A DNA stretch of 64,000 bases from Clitopilus passeckerianus (taxonomy: Eukaryota; Basidiomycota; Agaricomycetes; Agaricales; Entolomataceae). The notes under the pieces are model-generated. The model ran no database searches. It was not told the origin of the DNA and saw only the letters and a program-made list of their open reading frames with translations. Shown piece by piece: positions 15,116 through 26,920 of the stretch. Positions within the stretch are counted from its first letter, which is position 1. Each line of letters opens with the position of its first letter. The DNA lies in the NCBI GenBank assembly GCA_944990035.1, contig CALYLX010000024.1, positions 1 to 64,000 of the forward strand. The letters run 5' to 3'. Made by a program: the position numbers and the translations under genes.

Positions 15116-17137
15116 ATGGGCAACAGCGCCTCTTCGTCTGGACGCGGCCAGCATGAGGAGTCTGTAGACTTTGGCTTTCTCACTCCTCAAGGCGTATATA
15201 CAGGACCGCGAGACTGGAATCAACCTATCGTATCCCAGCTTATCTGTCAACGCCGTCTAGCACCTTTTTATCGGCCATTGGAGGACTATGAGGACTCCTG
15301 GGACGAAGACCAGATACTGGCTGCGAGGAAGGAACTTCCCCCGCCAGAAGGTGCTGAGCACACCGAGACAGCGATGCGGCCTGAACACGCTATATCTCAT
15401 TCTTCTTCCAAGCATGGGCACAATAAACGGCCTAGTAGCTTGAAGGAACCTAGTAAGCCGGAGGCTGCAGTATATAGAGGAGCCATAGAATGCCCTATCT
15501 GTTTCCTGGTCAGTCACGCCGTTCTCATCGTTCCTCTCCATCCAATTAACTCTCCATCTCATATTATCCTTCAATCGTTTCTAGTATTACCCACCAAACA
15601 TAAACCGCTCCCGATGCTGCGACCAAGCCATCTGCACAGAATGTTTTGTCCAAATCAAGCGCTCTGAGCCAACTACAACCCATCTCGTATCCGAACCAGC
15701 CGCATGCCCATATTGTGTTCAAGATAACTTTGGTATCGTCTATAAACCCCCGCCGTGGCGAGCAGGTATTGGTGCAGACACCGTCCGTATCTTTCCAACA
15801 TCTCTACACCTATTCACGATCTTTGTTCTAATCACAAACTCCCCGCAGTCATCACTTTGGACTGATTCTCCCAAAGGCTCTCCTCAACCGTCAGAACCAG
15901 GTATTGCTCCATACCCTACACATAAACGCCGTCAGAAGAGCTTCGGCGCCGATAGCCCTGAAGTCGTCACCATCGGTTCGTTCTCCTGCTCTTCTCAACA
16001 GCATTGGGTACTCATCCGACCCAATCCACTTACAGACCAAATCCGCCCTGACTGGGAAGCCAAACTCGCGGCTGTACAGGCTACCGTTCAGAGACGTGCC
16101 AACCGGCGCATCATCATGCGTCAAGTCGGCGACAGACTCATCCCTGTCGGTATCACCTCTGGCAGAGTTCACGCCCTGTCTCCTGAGGAGGCTGCTGCTG
16201 CCACGGCTCACGGCCAAGGAGATGGCGACGATCACAGGGGAAGTAGAAGGTCAAGGCGAAGAAGAGAAGCTCAGGAAAGACAGCAAGTCCAAGGATTCGA
16301 TCAGTTGATGGGTATGAGTGGACAGGAGTTGGAGGAGGTTGGTGTCTTCTTCTCATTCTGGCTTCCATGCTATTGTAACTTGTGTGTGTTGTGTGTACGG
16401 AGCTGACTGGTTCGGTTTGGATATAGCTCATGGTGATGGAAGCCATCCGACTCTCAATAGCCGAGCATGAAGAACACCAACGCAAGGAAGCAGAGGAGAA
16501 GAAGAAGAAAGAAGCGGAGACAGCTAAAGCTGGTGGTGCAACCCTATCAGATTCCACCACCGATGCTTCTACCTCCTCTACCGCCGCACCGGAACCTTCA
16601 ACGACAATTACCCCCTCTACACCGCTCATCCAGCCACCACCCCTCCCAGCACCCATTCCGGTCCCGGCCCCTGCACATACCTCCGCCAGAGCAACGGACA
16701 CTTTCCTAAGCCCTGATGCTCAACCCACCCAAGCAGGCTCTCTCCCAGGTTCAATGTCTCGGCGAAGGTCGCCATCTCCCTCACCAGCTTCAAGCCACCA
16801 ACCCCAGCTCTCCTCCTCCCACCAACCACCATCCCACTTCCGGGCCGGCAGCACTGGCAGCCAAACCCAGACTCACTGCAGGACGTCGTCGTGGAATCGC
16901 CGGACGCCTTCTCCCCAGCCTCAGCAGTATAGTGCACTCGGTGCGGCGTTGACGGGTGCTGCGTCTACTGCTGGTGCGATATTGAGGAGTTCGGCTTCGG
17001 GCGAGGGCGAGGGTGTCGGTGCTGGCAGTGGGAGCTCGAGGGATGCGACTGGGAATGGACAGGTGAATGCTGCAGCGACGGAGGAGAACCCGTTCGCTGA
17101 TCCTGGGTCGAAAAGTGATTCTCCGTTTGCGTCGTGA
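15116..17137 (+). CDS. SIP5: SIP5-like RING-type zinc-finger protein
   Basis: Fungal SIP5 family, 576 residues; yeast Sip5 binds the Snf1 kinase and the Reg1/Glc7 phosphatase in glucose signalling. Exons: 15116-15508, 15585-15782, 15849-15975, 16036-16337, 16427-17137. The N-terminus MGNSAS fits an N-myristoylation site. A split zinc-binding module is spelled out by ECPICFLYYP, RCCDQAICTECF and CPYC. Then come DWEAKLAAVQATVQRR and RRIIMRQVGDRLIPVG, followed by a Lys/Glu-rich helix (MVMEAIRLSIAEHEEHQR) and a long Ser/Pro/Thr-rich tail. The stop at 17137 overlaps a possible GTGAGT donor; splicing it would change only the last few residues. Family clear, pathway inferred. Confidence 0.88.
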
Positions 17138-20100
17138 GTAGGGTTCCAGAAACTCCTCATGATGGCGTTACTTATCGCTCTTTGTTCTCGTGATGCTAGG
17201 AACGCCTGAACGGATTAGAGCTGGGGATAGAATTGGGAATGAATGGTATGCCTCAATGAAGAGATACGAGCAAGCAAAGGAGGGAGAATGACTCGGACTC
17301 GTCGAATTCTAAATTTACTTGGTTCATGTGCGGCGGGTGTCTTATGGTTCAAATCTATTCTACGAAATCTACACGACCCTTTGCAACTCCTTTCCGTCCT
17401 TTGTCGCAGTTCTATCGCCTTCCAACTTCCGTCGTATCTCTTCCAATGTCCATCTACCCCTTTCTGGCTGCTGGCTCGGCCCACTGCCATACCCTACCCC
17501 CTTTCATCCGTCTCCGTTCTTGTGGACTACCCTTCCCCCCCCCACTCAAAACTCGGCCATCTGTGATGCATGTAATTACGCGCGATATTGTCATTTGTCC
17601 CACCTATTACCTGCCTTCTTTGTAACCCTTATCTAGACGTTTCCTATACGAATCTCATGACGTTTTCCCTAGCTTTGACATCTTTGCCTCTCCAATAACC
17701 TTATTATTTCACCTGATGTTGCCGAGAACAGATTCCACTATGCATCCATATATAGATTCTGGAGCTCTGAAGAGAATACCTTTTCGAGGTTCGACGCTAC
17801 GAAGGGCCCTATGAGTGCAAAGTTTCCTGGGCTTGTTTGAGGCTATCCCATTTACTGAAACTCTGGACGAATGTCGACAACGACCGTCTTTATCTTGGTC
17901 TCACCGCTGGCACCCATCCACCCACTATCTTTGGTCTGCAATGCGGTCCCGTGGCTCATACATTCTGTGTACTTCCGCTAACATTCTTCCGCTCTGACCT
18001 AGAAGGACAACTCTTAGATTAATTATTGGAAGGACCCACCCTGGCCCTATACCTTTGAACCTGTATATACACCTTTGGGTCGGAATATTCTTTCGAACGA
18101 ACATCTGAAGGGATCTACAGACGCCCTACCGGTTTCTTTACGACCACCGTAAGGCGCATGTCCTTCCTTCTTATCTGTATACGTATCTATGATCAATCAC
18201 CCCGTCAACCAAGGATCCACTCGATGTGGGCAAGTGGACACCGATACGGCGCAAAGAAAGCTGTTCAGCTGACGTTGTTTGTCTTCCTATGATCATTCGG
18301 TGAAATTCGAAGCATGGAAGCATGGTCGCGAGAAGGAGATGAAATATAGAACTTGGGATTCCACGTCCCCTTCTGGCGCTGCCGAGGTCTCTTGGAACCA
18401 CATGTTATCGGTGCGTAACATATGCACGCGTAGGTAAATGTATAGTCAGCCGAGAATTACGGGCACCTCCAAAGTCGGCGGGTGTGTGCCATCTCTGTGG
18501 TATGTTCTGAACGAAACCGATATTTACAAAAAAGTGTCAAGGCGGGACGCCGATGATCGAGTGTGATGATCCTTCGTGTGTCCAGCGTGGACGTTCAGAT
18601 AGATGGTAGCCTCGTGAGGGCAAGCCAAGGCCTTGAACCTACGGTGGCCGCCAACCCCTGCTTCCGCAAGATTGGCTGGGCCATCCATCACCTGTAGACT
18701 TACCACGAGAGCCAATATATTTCGGCACGTATACTAGTACGGCATGTAATGTCCATATGGTGCTGTAATTGACCCGTGCGCACTGCTTCCGCGAGCCTCC
18801 ATCGCCACCCAGTACTTCAATGGAAGGACCCGCAGGCGTAGAGTGGCTGAAGACGTCGGGAGCATGGAATCGGACCGAGATTTGAAACAGATGAGGATTG
18901 TGACATGGCTTTTAAGATAATCGAACCAGCTCGGGATCATATTTATACGGGTCACCTCAGCATCTGGATTGAGAGTTAACGCATATATCAAACCCAAGTA
19001 TATTTTACCCGCTCTCCAGGGCGCACGGCTCTGCTACGGCTTGAAATTGTAGCCGCAGAGTGAGTGCAGTAGTCATGCGCCACAGTTAAGCGAAGTTACA
19101 GAAATAAGGTGAAGGAAGTCAGCAACCTGAGGATCTAGCCATGAATATATTAAAAAGGATGCTACGGCCCCCCAGAGAAGCAAGCGTAACAATTTGATAC
19201 TCAGAAGAGGCTCATTTCGGAGCATCGGTCCCAAGACTGGCTAAGGTAAGAGATTTCAATCCTTAAATCAAGGAAGAAGCAATATGGCATGTTATAAATA
19301 AGCGCGATCCCGTGGCCGAGCCCAAATCCACGTATGCATGTCTCCTTCCACCTTCCACCAGTTTCGGGCTCGGTCGTGCATAGTGGGTGAGTACACCCCG
19401 ATCTTGATAAATATTGACACCAGCATGGAACTAGCGGATACGATGATCCATGGTGTGTCGGCAGCTCCATTTTTCTTTCAAAGTCCAAGAACAACTCGGA
19501 TGTGAACGAACGAGAAAAGCATGTCGTTGTAAGATGCACGCCAACATGCTGGTGGGTCGGTTCAGATGCCGGAAGAAGAGTTCCCACCCCCCGCTAGATC
19601 TTCAACCATGCACATCTTGAGTGTATTGTCGGAACCTCCGTTGTGGCTTTGTTGACGCTCTTCACGGCATATGTTGGAGGCAAGAGGTGTACGCGACCTG
19701 AGCTGATATGTTCTCAAGATATCAGCATCACCATCGCATAATTGATCCCCACAGATCAGTGTTCGAAAGCGCCACAGATTGGCAAGCCCGAGCTCTCCTC
19801 GAGACGTTCTTTCGCCACATTTCAGTTGCTAATAGGTGCATAAGGCCTGGACTCGAAACGAGCCTGAATCCTCGAGGACTCTGACGTGAAATCAACCTCG
19901 TCATTCGGTGCTCTAATCTCCGAACCTGAACGCCTCAAGGACAGTCCTTCATGGGTTGTCTCTGAACTGTCACTAATCAGCGCACAGAGCCAACATCTCT
20001 GCCCGAAACTACTGCTCCAAAACCCTGAAACCCTGCCAACCCTAAGTGTTGCTCCTCCGACTGTTCGCTGGGTTTGCAGGTGATGTCACCTGGCTCCCCG

Positions 20101-20313
20101 AGCTGTCAATGGCAGGGCGCGCCACACCTACCCTTTCTAGGCTCCTACTGGCGTCTGTTGACATTGACAATGATCTTCAGACAGCTGTCTTCTCACGACC
20201 AAGGCGATTCAGGAATCTGAAGCGTCTTGGCAATGATTAACATCAATTGGAGGCGAATCCGCCTTTCGAGAGGACCTTCTCCTGTATCTCTTCGACCCTA
20301 GGACGATACCCTC
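17138..20313. other. Long non-coding stretch, about 3.2 kb
   Basis: No convincing gene. Frames longer than 60 codons exist (for example 19201-19587 minus, 17243-17636 plus) but overlap each other, lack splice-linked partners and match no family. A run of ten C lies near 17528. I see no inverted repeats or RNA gene. Confidence 0.5.
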
Positions 20314-21179
20314 ATGATGAAGGCCCAGTTACTCTCGTTTCTCTGGCTCTTATGCGCTTCGTTGGTGTATTCAGTGTACACTGTCGATGATAGTAATAAA
20401 ACTGTCGTTTCCTACGTCGTCTATGGTGGCCCAAGGAATAGCGGCGACCTCTGGGTCCACTATAGTCCAGCGGATGCTTGGCCTGACTCGGAAAGGCCTA
20501 AGTGGTATAATCAGACATTGTGAGCTCTGAGGATATTTTGTTGGTGAAGCACTTAGATTTGAATGAAAACACTTCTAGAAGCAGTAATTCTTCCGTTTGA
20601 CGAAATTGCTATTCGCTGACGTGTCTGCTTCATAGCGAGCGACTCGGGCTGGATCTCTGCACAGGCATCGCTTTCCGTCCGATTTTATGGTACATCTCCC
20701 TCGTTATCATGGCTTGTGCTTAGTTCACGCTTGATCTCAAGGCTCTGGTATTACGCTCTATGGCCTCCGAAGATGGCAGCATAACGCAAGCTACGTACTT
20801 GACTCCCAACCTCCAGTCTTCAAGGATTTCGATGCCGGCCAGGAAGACACAACGTACAACTATACGTTCTACGATGTCCAAGGGCTACAAGTCGCAAACC
20901 ATACCATCAAGGTCACGCTTTTTGACCATGAAGCGACGAAATCCAAGGGGAGCATGGCGTTTGATTATGCGGTAATCAATGGCCCGGATTCCCCTCCTCC
21001 TAGTAGTGGAGGATCAGAAAATGGAAGTGGAGGGTCTACAGGGTGCGTGCATTATGCTTCCAGATGGTTTGCAACTGATCAGATATAATGCATACAGAAA
21101 TGCGGAGAGGTTTTATCAGAGTAGTGCTAGCGTTCTCCTCTTGATTGTGTGCGCTTTCGCGATGCTTCTGCAGATATGA
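20314..21179 (+). CDS. Small secreted or membrane-anchored protein with 5-nt micro-exon
   Basis: Predicted extracellular protein of 215 residues, function unknown. Proposed exons: 20314-20519, 20579-20583, 20636-20689, 20742-21042, 21098-21179. A signal peptide covers about residues 1-21. The body reads VYTVDDSNK, WYNQTLSTSDSGW, VRFYGSGITLYG, NASYVLDS and FDYAVINGP, a pattern I associate with mushroom proteins of beta-sandwich type, many of unknown function. A Gly/Ser-rich linker and a C-terminal hydrophobic stretch (VLLLIVCAFAMLLQI) suggest a GPI signal or single membrane segment. Without the micro-exon, a 120-nt intron ending in GAG would also keep the frame, but it is longer than the norm here and has a poor acceptor. 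Confidence 0.72.
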
Positions 21180-24013
21180 ATCACGACTGTTTTTTTGATT
21201 TACGCAAATTTCCGAAATCGCGTCTCCGAGCTTTCCGAGCAGGTATAGGGTCTCGTCAAGTTGACCTCAGTCCTCAGTCAGTTGGCCTAGCAACAGCCTG
21301 ACCCGCTGCCAAATATCCAGTCTATCCTTCTTTTGGTCATCTACCGCCAACATCGGGGAGGCCATCAAAGTTGTCACTGTCATATCCTGAACAGTTATTC
21401 CGGGTTCTTGTGCTTCTCTCGTTACTGCAATTTCTTGTATCAGGAAATGGACGTCGGCAGTTATTCTAGGCCAGGCTACCAAGCCTTTCCAACCTCCCGT
21501 ATACCCGTTTATAATATCGGGATATTGGTCAGCATAGTGGGGACAAGATGCATTTCGCGGGACGAGACTGTTTACCTGAATCAACAAACTTTCGGCTAGC
21601 GCCTCAACTGAAGGCTTTCTGATTAACTTTGGCAGGGACATGATTGTCTGACAAATCTAGAGCCTGCCTAGTGTTATGCTAAGCAAACATGAAGCAGCTT
21701 CCTCTCCAGCAACATCTGATTCTCCAGTTAGCCTCGCTGAGAAGTCTATCATTCCTGGCTCGACACGTTTCAATGTCATTCCAGGCATTCTACTGCACCC
21801 GCACATACATAGGTAATCACCACTCTAACCGATTCAGTATTCGATCCGTATGAATTCATTCCAGCTATTCGAATCCAGCCAAGATCGTGGTCGTGGGGGC
21901 TACAGCACCTCCAAACAGAATAAACTCAGAGCCACAGAACACAGCATACCTCCTCGAGGCAGCCTACCCCACTTCCAAGCCTCTTAGGTATGTCAGCTGA
22001 CGAGTCTTCGCCGAAGAAGACTTACTTTTCCTATCTCCTCTCAATCCGTATTCGAACAAGGCTAACTTTGTCGACGCTGGGCAGTGGCCGAAGTAGGTTT
22101 AGCTCAACATTCCAAAAATTATCGTTGTCCATGTACAATTTTTCTATGGAGAACATTCCAAAAACCTGTACAAATTTTGCTAGAAGACTAGCCAAAGATT
22201 GCATTTTAGCTGCCCCCAGGGCGGAGATAACATCGATGTCTTGGAGGTAGTGCGTTGAGGTGAGATTACATGGATATTACGGGAAATACATTCAATTTTA
22301 GTTTACCAACATGACCTTCCACTGCTTCTTTTCCACTTCTGGCGCCGTTCATTACTTCGCCTTGCTTGTATCGGCCCAGATAGGGCTTTGGGTCTCTGGA
22401 TCTGCTTGCGTCTTCGCCTACACATGTGAAGGCGATCGAGAATGGGGTATGATGATAGGGGGGTTTCACGGTAAGACGCGAAAAGGGTCAAAGCAGACGT
22501 CGAGTGTGCAGCGAATAGTGGAAGATTGCGAGATCCAGCAATGGAATGTGGATTTTGTGAGTAATTAGAGGGTTGTAGGAGGTCGCGTGTCCCATAATTT
22601 CGATATTGTTCGGTCAAAACGTCGCCACAAAGCGAACGTCCGATTGTAGGTTATTGTCAGCAGGACGAAGAAGTCAAAGAAGCCGGACACGTTGTGGGTA
22701 AAAGGACCGGATTGGCCGGGTGGTGTGTGTTTTGTTGGTCGAAGGCGAGTCAAATTTCCAATGTTCCGGTTGAGAAGACGGAATGCGGTTCAAGTTGGTG
22801 GTGCATGGCAAAGCAGCGAGGCAAAGGTAGAGCCAAAATGTCAAAAGGAAAGATAGGAAGGAAGGTTTCAGTCAGCAAAACTTTCCCAGACGGGTCGTTG
22901 CATGGAGAGGAGGCAATCGGATAGAATTCGTCAGTCGAAGAAACTAACCTGATTGACAACCCTTCCCTCTATCTCAGCTTCTTTAGCGAGTCGTGCAGCC
23001 CTTGTGGCATCGACATGGCGTCGAAGATCCGGGGACATTTTCGCGTATAACTGAGATTCGGTAGGCGTCGTAGCTGTGTGTAGCCGGATCGGAAAATTAA
23101 ACATTTGAAGTAGAAGTAATTAGCCTGGAAATCACCGAAGGGAGAACAAAATACGTCCTCGAATCGATATTCGTATCCGCAGACGACGCACCTCTCATCA
23201 GCAGATAGCCCATCCCCATCACTAGAAGCCGAGAAGAACACGGGAAGAGCACCGGATGCATTGCAATGAATGAATGGATCCCGTAGTTCCCGTAGTCGTT
23301 TCCATATCCGTGTTCACAATGTGAAGATAGTCGAAAACGTGGCCGAGCCGTGTTCGTGTTCGGGTCGAGGTGTATCATATGCCAACGCCCCAGAAGACGC
23401 CAGGCGCCAGCATGAGCCAGTATTCGGTGTACACGTCGATGCCGATGGGTTGAAGCGGTTACGAGTCCCCGGCGCAAGTTATCGAGATACGCCATGGTGT
23501 TCCATGTAGTCCAGAATAATGTAGACCAATGCCAAGTTGGTCGGATGAATGGTGCATGAGGAGAAGGCGGTATTCATATGCAACGAAGCATACGGATGTA
23601 AATCAACAGGTGGTACGAAATCCGAGTTGAGGCCGAAGACGAGGTGGAACGTTGAGAGAAGGCAATTGAGGTTGGTTCGAGTTTGAAGTGAGCCAGTCAA
23701 AGAAAGCAATGAGAATGTGCAGAAAGCTAAACAAACCAATTCACTTACGACCACCAGCCAAACCAAAGAAAGGGAACCAAGGAAACTTTTGCATCGTGGT
23801 TCAGTTCAAAGTCGCGTTTCAATAATGTCACACGCGTTTAGCAGACGAATATGGTAGCCAGGTGCATGTATTACTTGTAGTGTATTCTATGGTGGATGCT
23901 TGTAATATGCATGTAAGTGCCAAAAATGTGTCAAAACATGTACAAGAAACTATTATCAGAGTGAAGTGTATCATAACCAGTCGGAAGTCGCATGAAATGC
24001 ACGAGAGATGAGC
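21180..24013. other. Long non-coding stretch, about 2.8 kb
   Basis: No supported gene. Minus-strand frames at 22969-23241, 23097-23495 and 23479-23766 overlap in different frames. I tried to join them from an ATG at about 23795 (peptide begins MQKFPWFPFFG) but found no consistent splice path. A rapidly evolving gene here cannot be excluded. Confidence 0.45.
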
Positions 24014-26590
24014 TCAACTCTTCTCTTTCTTTCTCCCCCACTTTCCAAACCCAAACCCAGAAAACAAGTCATTACTCTTTTTCTGGCTGACCTGCTCGAT
24101 CTTCGCCAACTCCTGTTCCCACTCCCTAACCCGCGCATTGTCTGTCTCTCGTTCCCTCATCTCCCTCTCCCTAACCTCTCGCTGTACCTCCTTGTCCGGT
24201 CTCGACCTTGAAGAACCCGACATCGAGCTGGACACGCTCGTATTACTCGACGTACTCCTCGTCGTCGCTGTCCCACTTCTATCCGTCCCATTCCCACTCG
24301 TACCAGCACTGCTCCCACTCAGCGTACTTGACATCCGTGGCGCGACGTGCTCCCTCTCCTTATCCTTCAGCGCACTACTCGCACTCGACCAAAGACTCCC
24401 AACCATCCCACTCCTCCTCTTTTTCTCCCGCTGCTCGGACGGTCCTCCAACCGGCTGGCTAGGAAGTACAGCGCCAGCATTGGCACCCTGACTCGTCCCA
24501 GGACGGCTCACACTCTCCCGCTCCCTGTCTCTCTTCTTCTCCCTCTGACTATCCGCCAACGGCGCACTAATCTCCCAAACACCCGGCCTAGACTTTATCG
24601 CGCTACTATTACCCAACCCCAGTGGCCTATCTCTCGGTCCAGCGCTCGTATGTGGTCTCCTAGGCTGCCCACTCCTGCCAGACTTCGAACTCCTATGAGC
24701 CTTCTCGACGTTCCCCTCCCCATTCGCAGTTCCAGTGACCGAGCCAGCCGAACTGCTTCCTTTCACTTTCGACTTCAAGAGTGGAGGAGGCGGGATGAGG
24801 TCCTCGTCACCTGTCAGTGCGTCGCCAGTATGGTCCCGGTCGCGTTTAGAGCGACGAGGGGACTTGGATTTTGAGCGTGTTGAGTGATGAAAGGCGTCCG
24901 AGTTGGTCAACTCAGCCCACTTGGCCGCGGCGAGTTTTCGTTCGGCATCGTTCGTAAGAACAACCAGAACCTCCTTCTCCGCTAACTCCAAGGTATCGGT
25001 TCCATTCGGCGACGAGATTGTGACCTATTCATTCATCAGCCCTATACTCAAACCAAGAAAGGGAGAACCAAACCAACCTTGACGCGAATATAAAACCTAA
25101 CATTTACCAACTCACTAACACCCCCACCCCCCTCCGCCTCACCCATCTCCTTCGCAGCCACACCAGTCCCACTCCCTACAATCGTCTCGCCAATCGCCCA
25201 CCTCGAATGACTCCTCGCAGCCGGCCACTGCATCGTCACCGTCTTACTCCAAATTCCCGTCTCCTCATCCCTGTTAAACGCCCCACTCGACTCCGCTCCA
25301 ATGATCGCATTCGTCACCGTTTTAGTTGCGATGAACGACCGCGTCGTTCCTGCGGGCTGCAGGCCTGGACTCGGCGGTATCGGGTACGTGGAGGGGTCCG
25401 GGTAGTTGTGCGGGTGCGGCTGGTGCGGGTTTGGGTTGGGGCCCGATAGCGAGAAGTCTGATCCGGATTGGGAGAGAAGGGGGCGCGTGGAGGATGATAA
25501 TGATGCCGTTGAAGGGGATATTGAGTAGGGTGTTATTGTTGGGTTGGAAGAAAGATCGGACGAGACAGTCGTTGTTCCAATTTCTACTCTTTCCTGGAAC
25601 GATGAGGAAGGTGAGGGGGATGGCGAAGGCAGCGGTGAAGCACGGGGAGATGCCCTCTGTTTGCCTTTTGGGCTTGGGGGAATCATTTTTGCGGCAGTCT
25701 TGGGTGTATGGGGAGGTGTTGTGGCGCCAGCGTGGTCGTTTATCTGAATTCGCCTCTCGACGATGACCGTTACCCCCTTTACGGTGAGCTCTTCCCTTCC
25801 CTCAACGGGTAGCAACCATATTGGTATTGAGACGATGTCTGAAGGGCCAATGGGTGTGGAGGGTGGCGAGAAGGTGTAGCGTATCCGAGGCACCTTGCGA
25901 GAGGTGGTTTGGTGTGTGAGGTGGTGGGGCTGGATACGACTAGGTTTGTGAGAGTGTCCGAGGGAAGAGGTGGACGGTGAGGGTGGTATTGGGGAAGGGG
26001 GAATGTCGTAGCGGACAAGAGGAAGCTCGAAATGCCGTAGTTGTCTGGTGCCGATACCAGCTATTGGCGCATGGTTGAGGACTGGGCAAATTAGGTTAGT
26101 CGAGGTGGAGAACTAAAGGATAGTGGGCGCACCAGCTTCGATCCTCCAGCTACACCTATAATCGACGAATACAGCTGTGCTGAAGCCTTTGGAGTGCGTC
26201 GGTAGAGTGAGCCTGAATGGAAAATCGAGGTTTTCTATCGGCTCATATGTTTCCCCAGTGGCAGAGGTAGTTGATAAACTCGAGGGTTGTGCCCTCCATA
26301 GAGTCTGGGTATAGTCCACTAGACAGTTGGAATTTGAGACGTTGACACGGCCAATTCGGAGTTCATAGCATCGAACAGAGATAGTTATAGAGGAAGCTAG
26401 CAAAGGCTTGTTGTCGGCGTCGATTTTTGTTCTGACGACTGCGGGGTCAATGTTAGCGATAGCTGCCTGTGGGTAGCGGGATTTACTCACGTCCTTCAAC
26501 AGTAACCGGCGTCAAGCCAAGGTATCCAGTGTAAGGGAAGTAGCGTAGACCCTGATTACCTTTAGTTGAGCTCAATATCAAATGAACCAT
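24014..26590 (-). CDS. Arrestin-like N-domain protein with long Ser/Pro-rich tail
   Basis: Predicted arrestin-fold protein of 806 residues. Exons on the complement: 26491-26590, 26133-26438, 25078-26081, 24014-25024. The first 180 residues show an arrestin-like beta-sandwich pattern (LVRTKIDADNK, ISVRCYELRIGRV, VDYTQTLW, FPFRLTLPT, FVDYRCSWRIEA). A second strand-rich part contains RIRYTFSP, NVRFYIRVK and TISSPNG. Between them and at the C-terminus lie long Ser/Pro/Lys/Arg-rich, probably disordered regions. Arrestin-related proteins usually bring ubiquitin ligases to membrane transporters; that role is inference, and no clear PPxY motif was seen. It is divergent from a membrane transporter gene, which may be coincidence. 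Confidence 0.8.
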
Positions 26591-26920
26591 GGTCACTGTC
26601 TAAGACGACAAGGAGACCAGTTCATGCAGTCGGGCGGGAGGAAAGGAAAGAGAGGCATCGGGGATATAATTTATATATAAAAATATAAAAATCTACTAGT
26701 TTTAATTACGAAGGGAGCAGTCCAAACTTGTTCGCTTCATCAGTGCTTCTTCGTGGGAATTTTAGAAGCACCCTTTGGCGTGTGGATGCGCCTGATTCGA
26801 TTCGATTTACCCGATGAGCCGAACTAGTGCGTTATCCCAATTTGGAAGTCTGCCACGGACTGGCGCCGGAGTGACGTGACGGCGAGTAGTACGGCTCTAA
26901 CAGCGACGACGACCACAGCA
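26591..26920. promoter_or_regulatory. Divergent promoter with AT-rich TATA region
   Basis: A 330-bp gap between divergent genes. The strongly AT-rich block at 26665-26693 contains TATATA at 26673-26678, 83-88 nt before the arrestin-like start on the minus strand, a reasonable TATA-box distance. Nothing specific is seen for the transporter side. Confidence 0.4.

Noticed and set aside
19830..19880. GTTTCGAGTCC on the minus strand, close to a tRNA B-box
   Set aside because: The arms around it do not pair and no A-box lies upstream.
17138..20313. Search for terminal inverted repeats or a transposase in the 3.2-kb gap
   Set aside because: No transposase motifs or inverted ends could be recognised by eye.
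22960..23800. Possible minus-strand membrane protein starting MQKFPWFPFFG
   Set aside because: No acceptor lies at a usual distance after the GTAAGT donor, and the later frames do not join; the longest frame starts at a non-ATG codon.
24008..24874. Long plus-strand frames opposite the arrestin-like gene
   Set aside because: They are mirror images of the Ser/Arg-rich coding strand and have no independent support.
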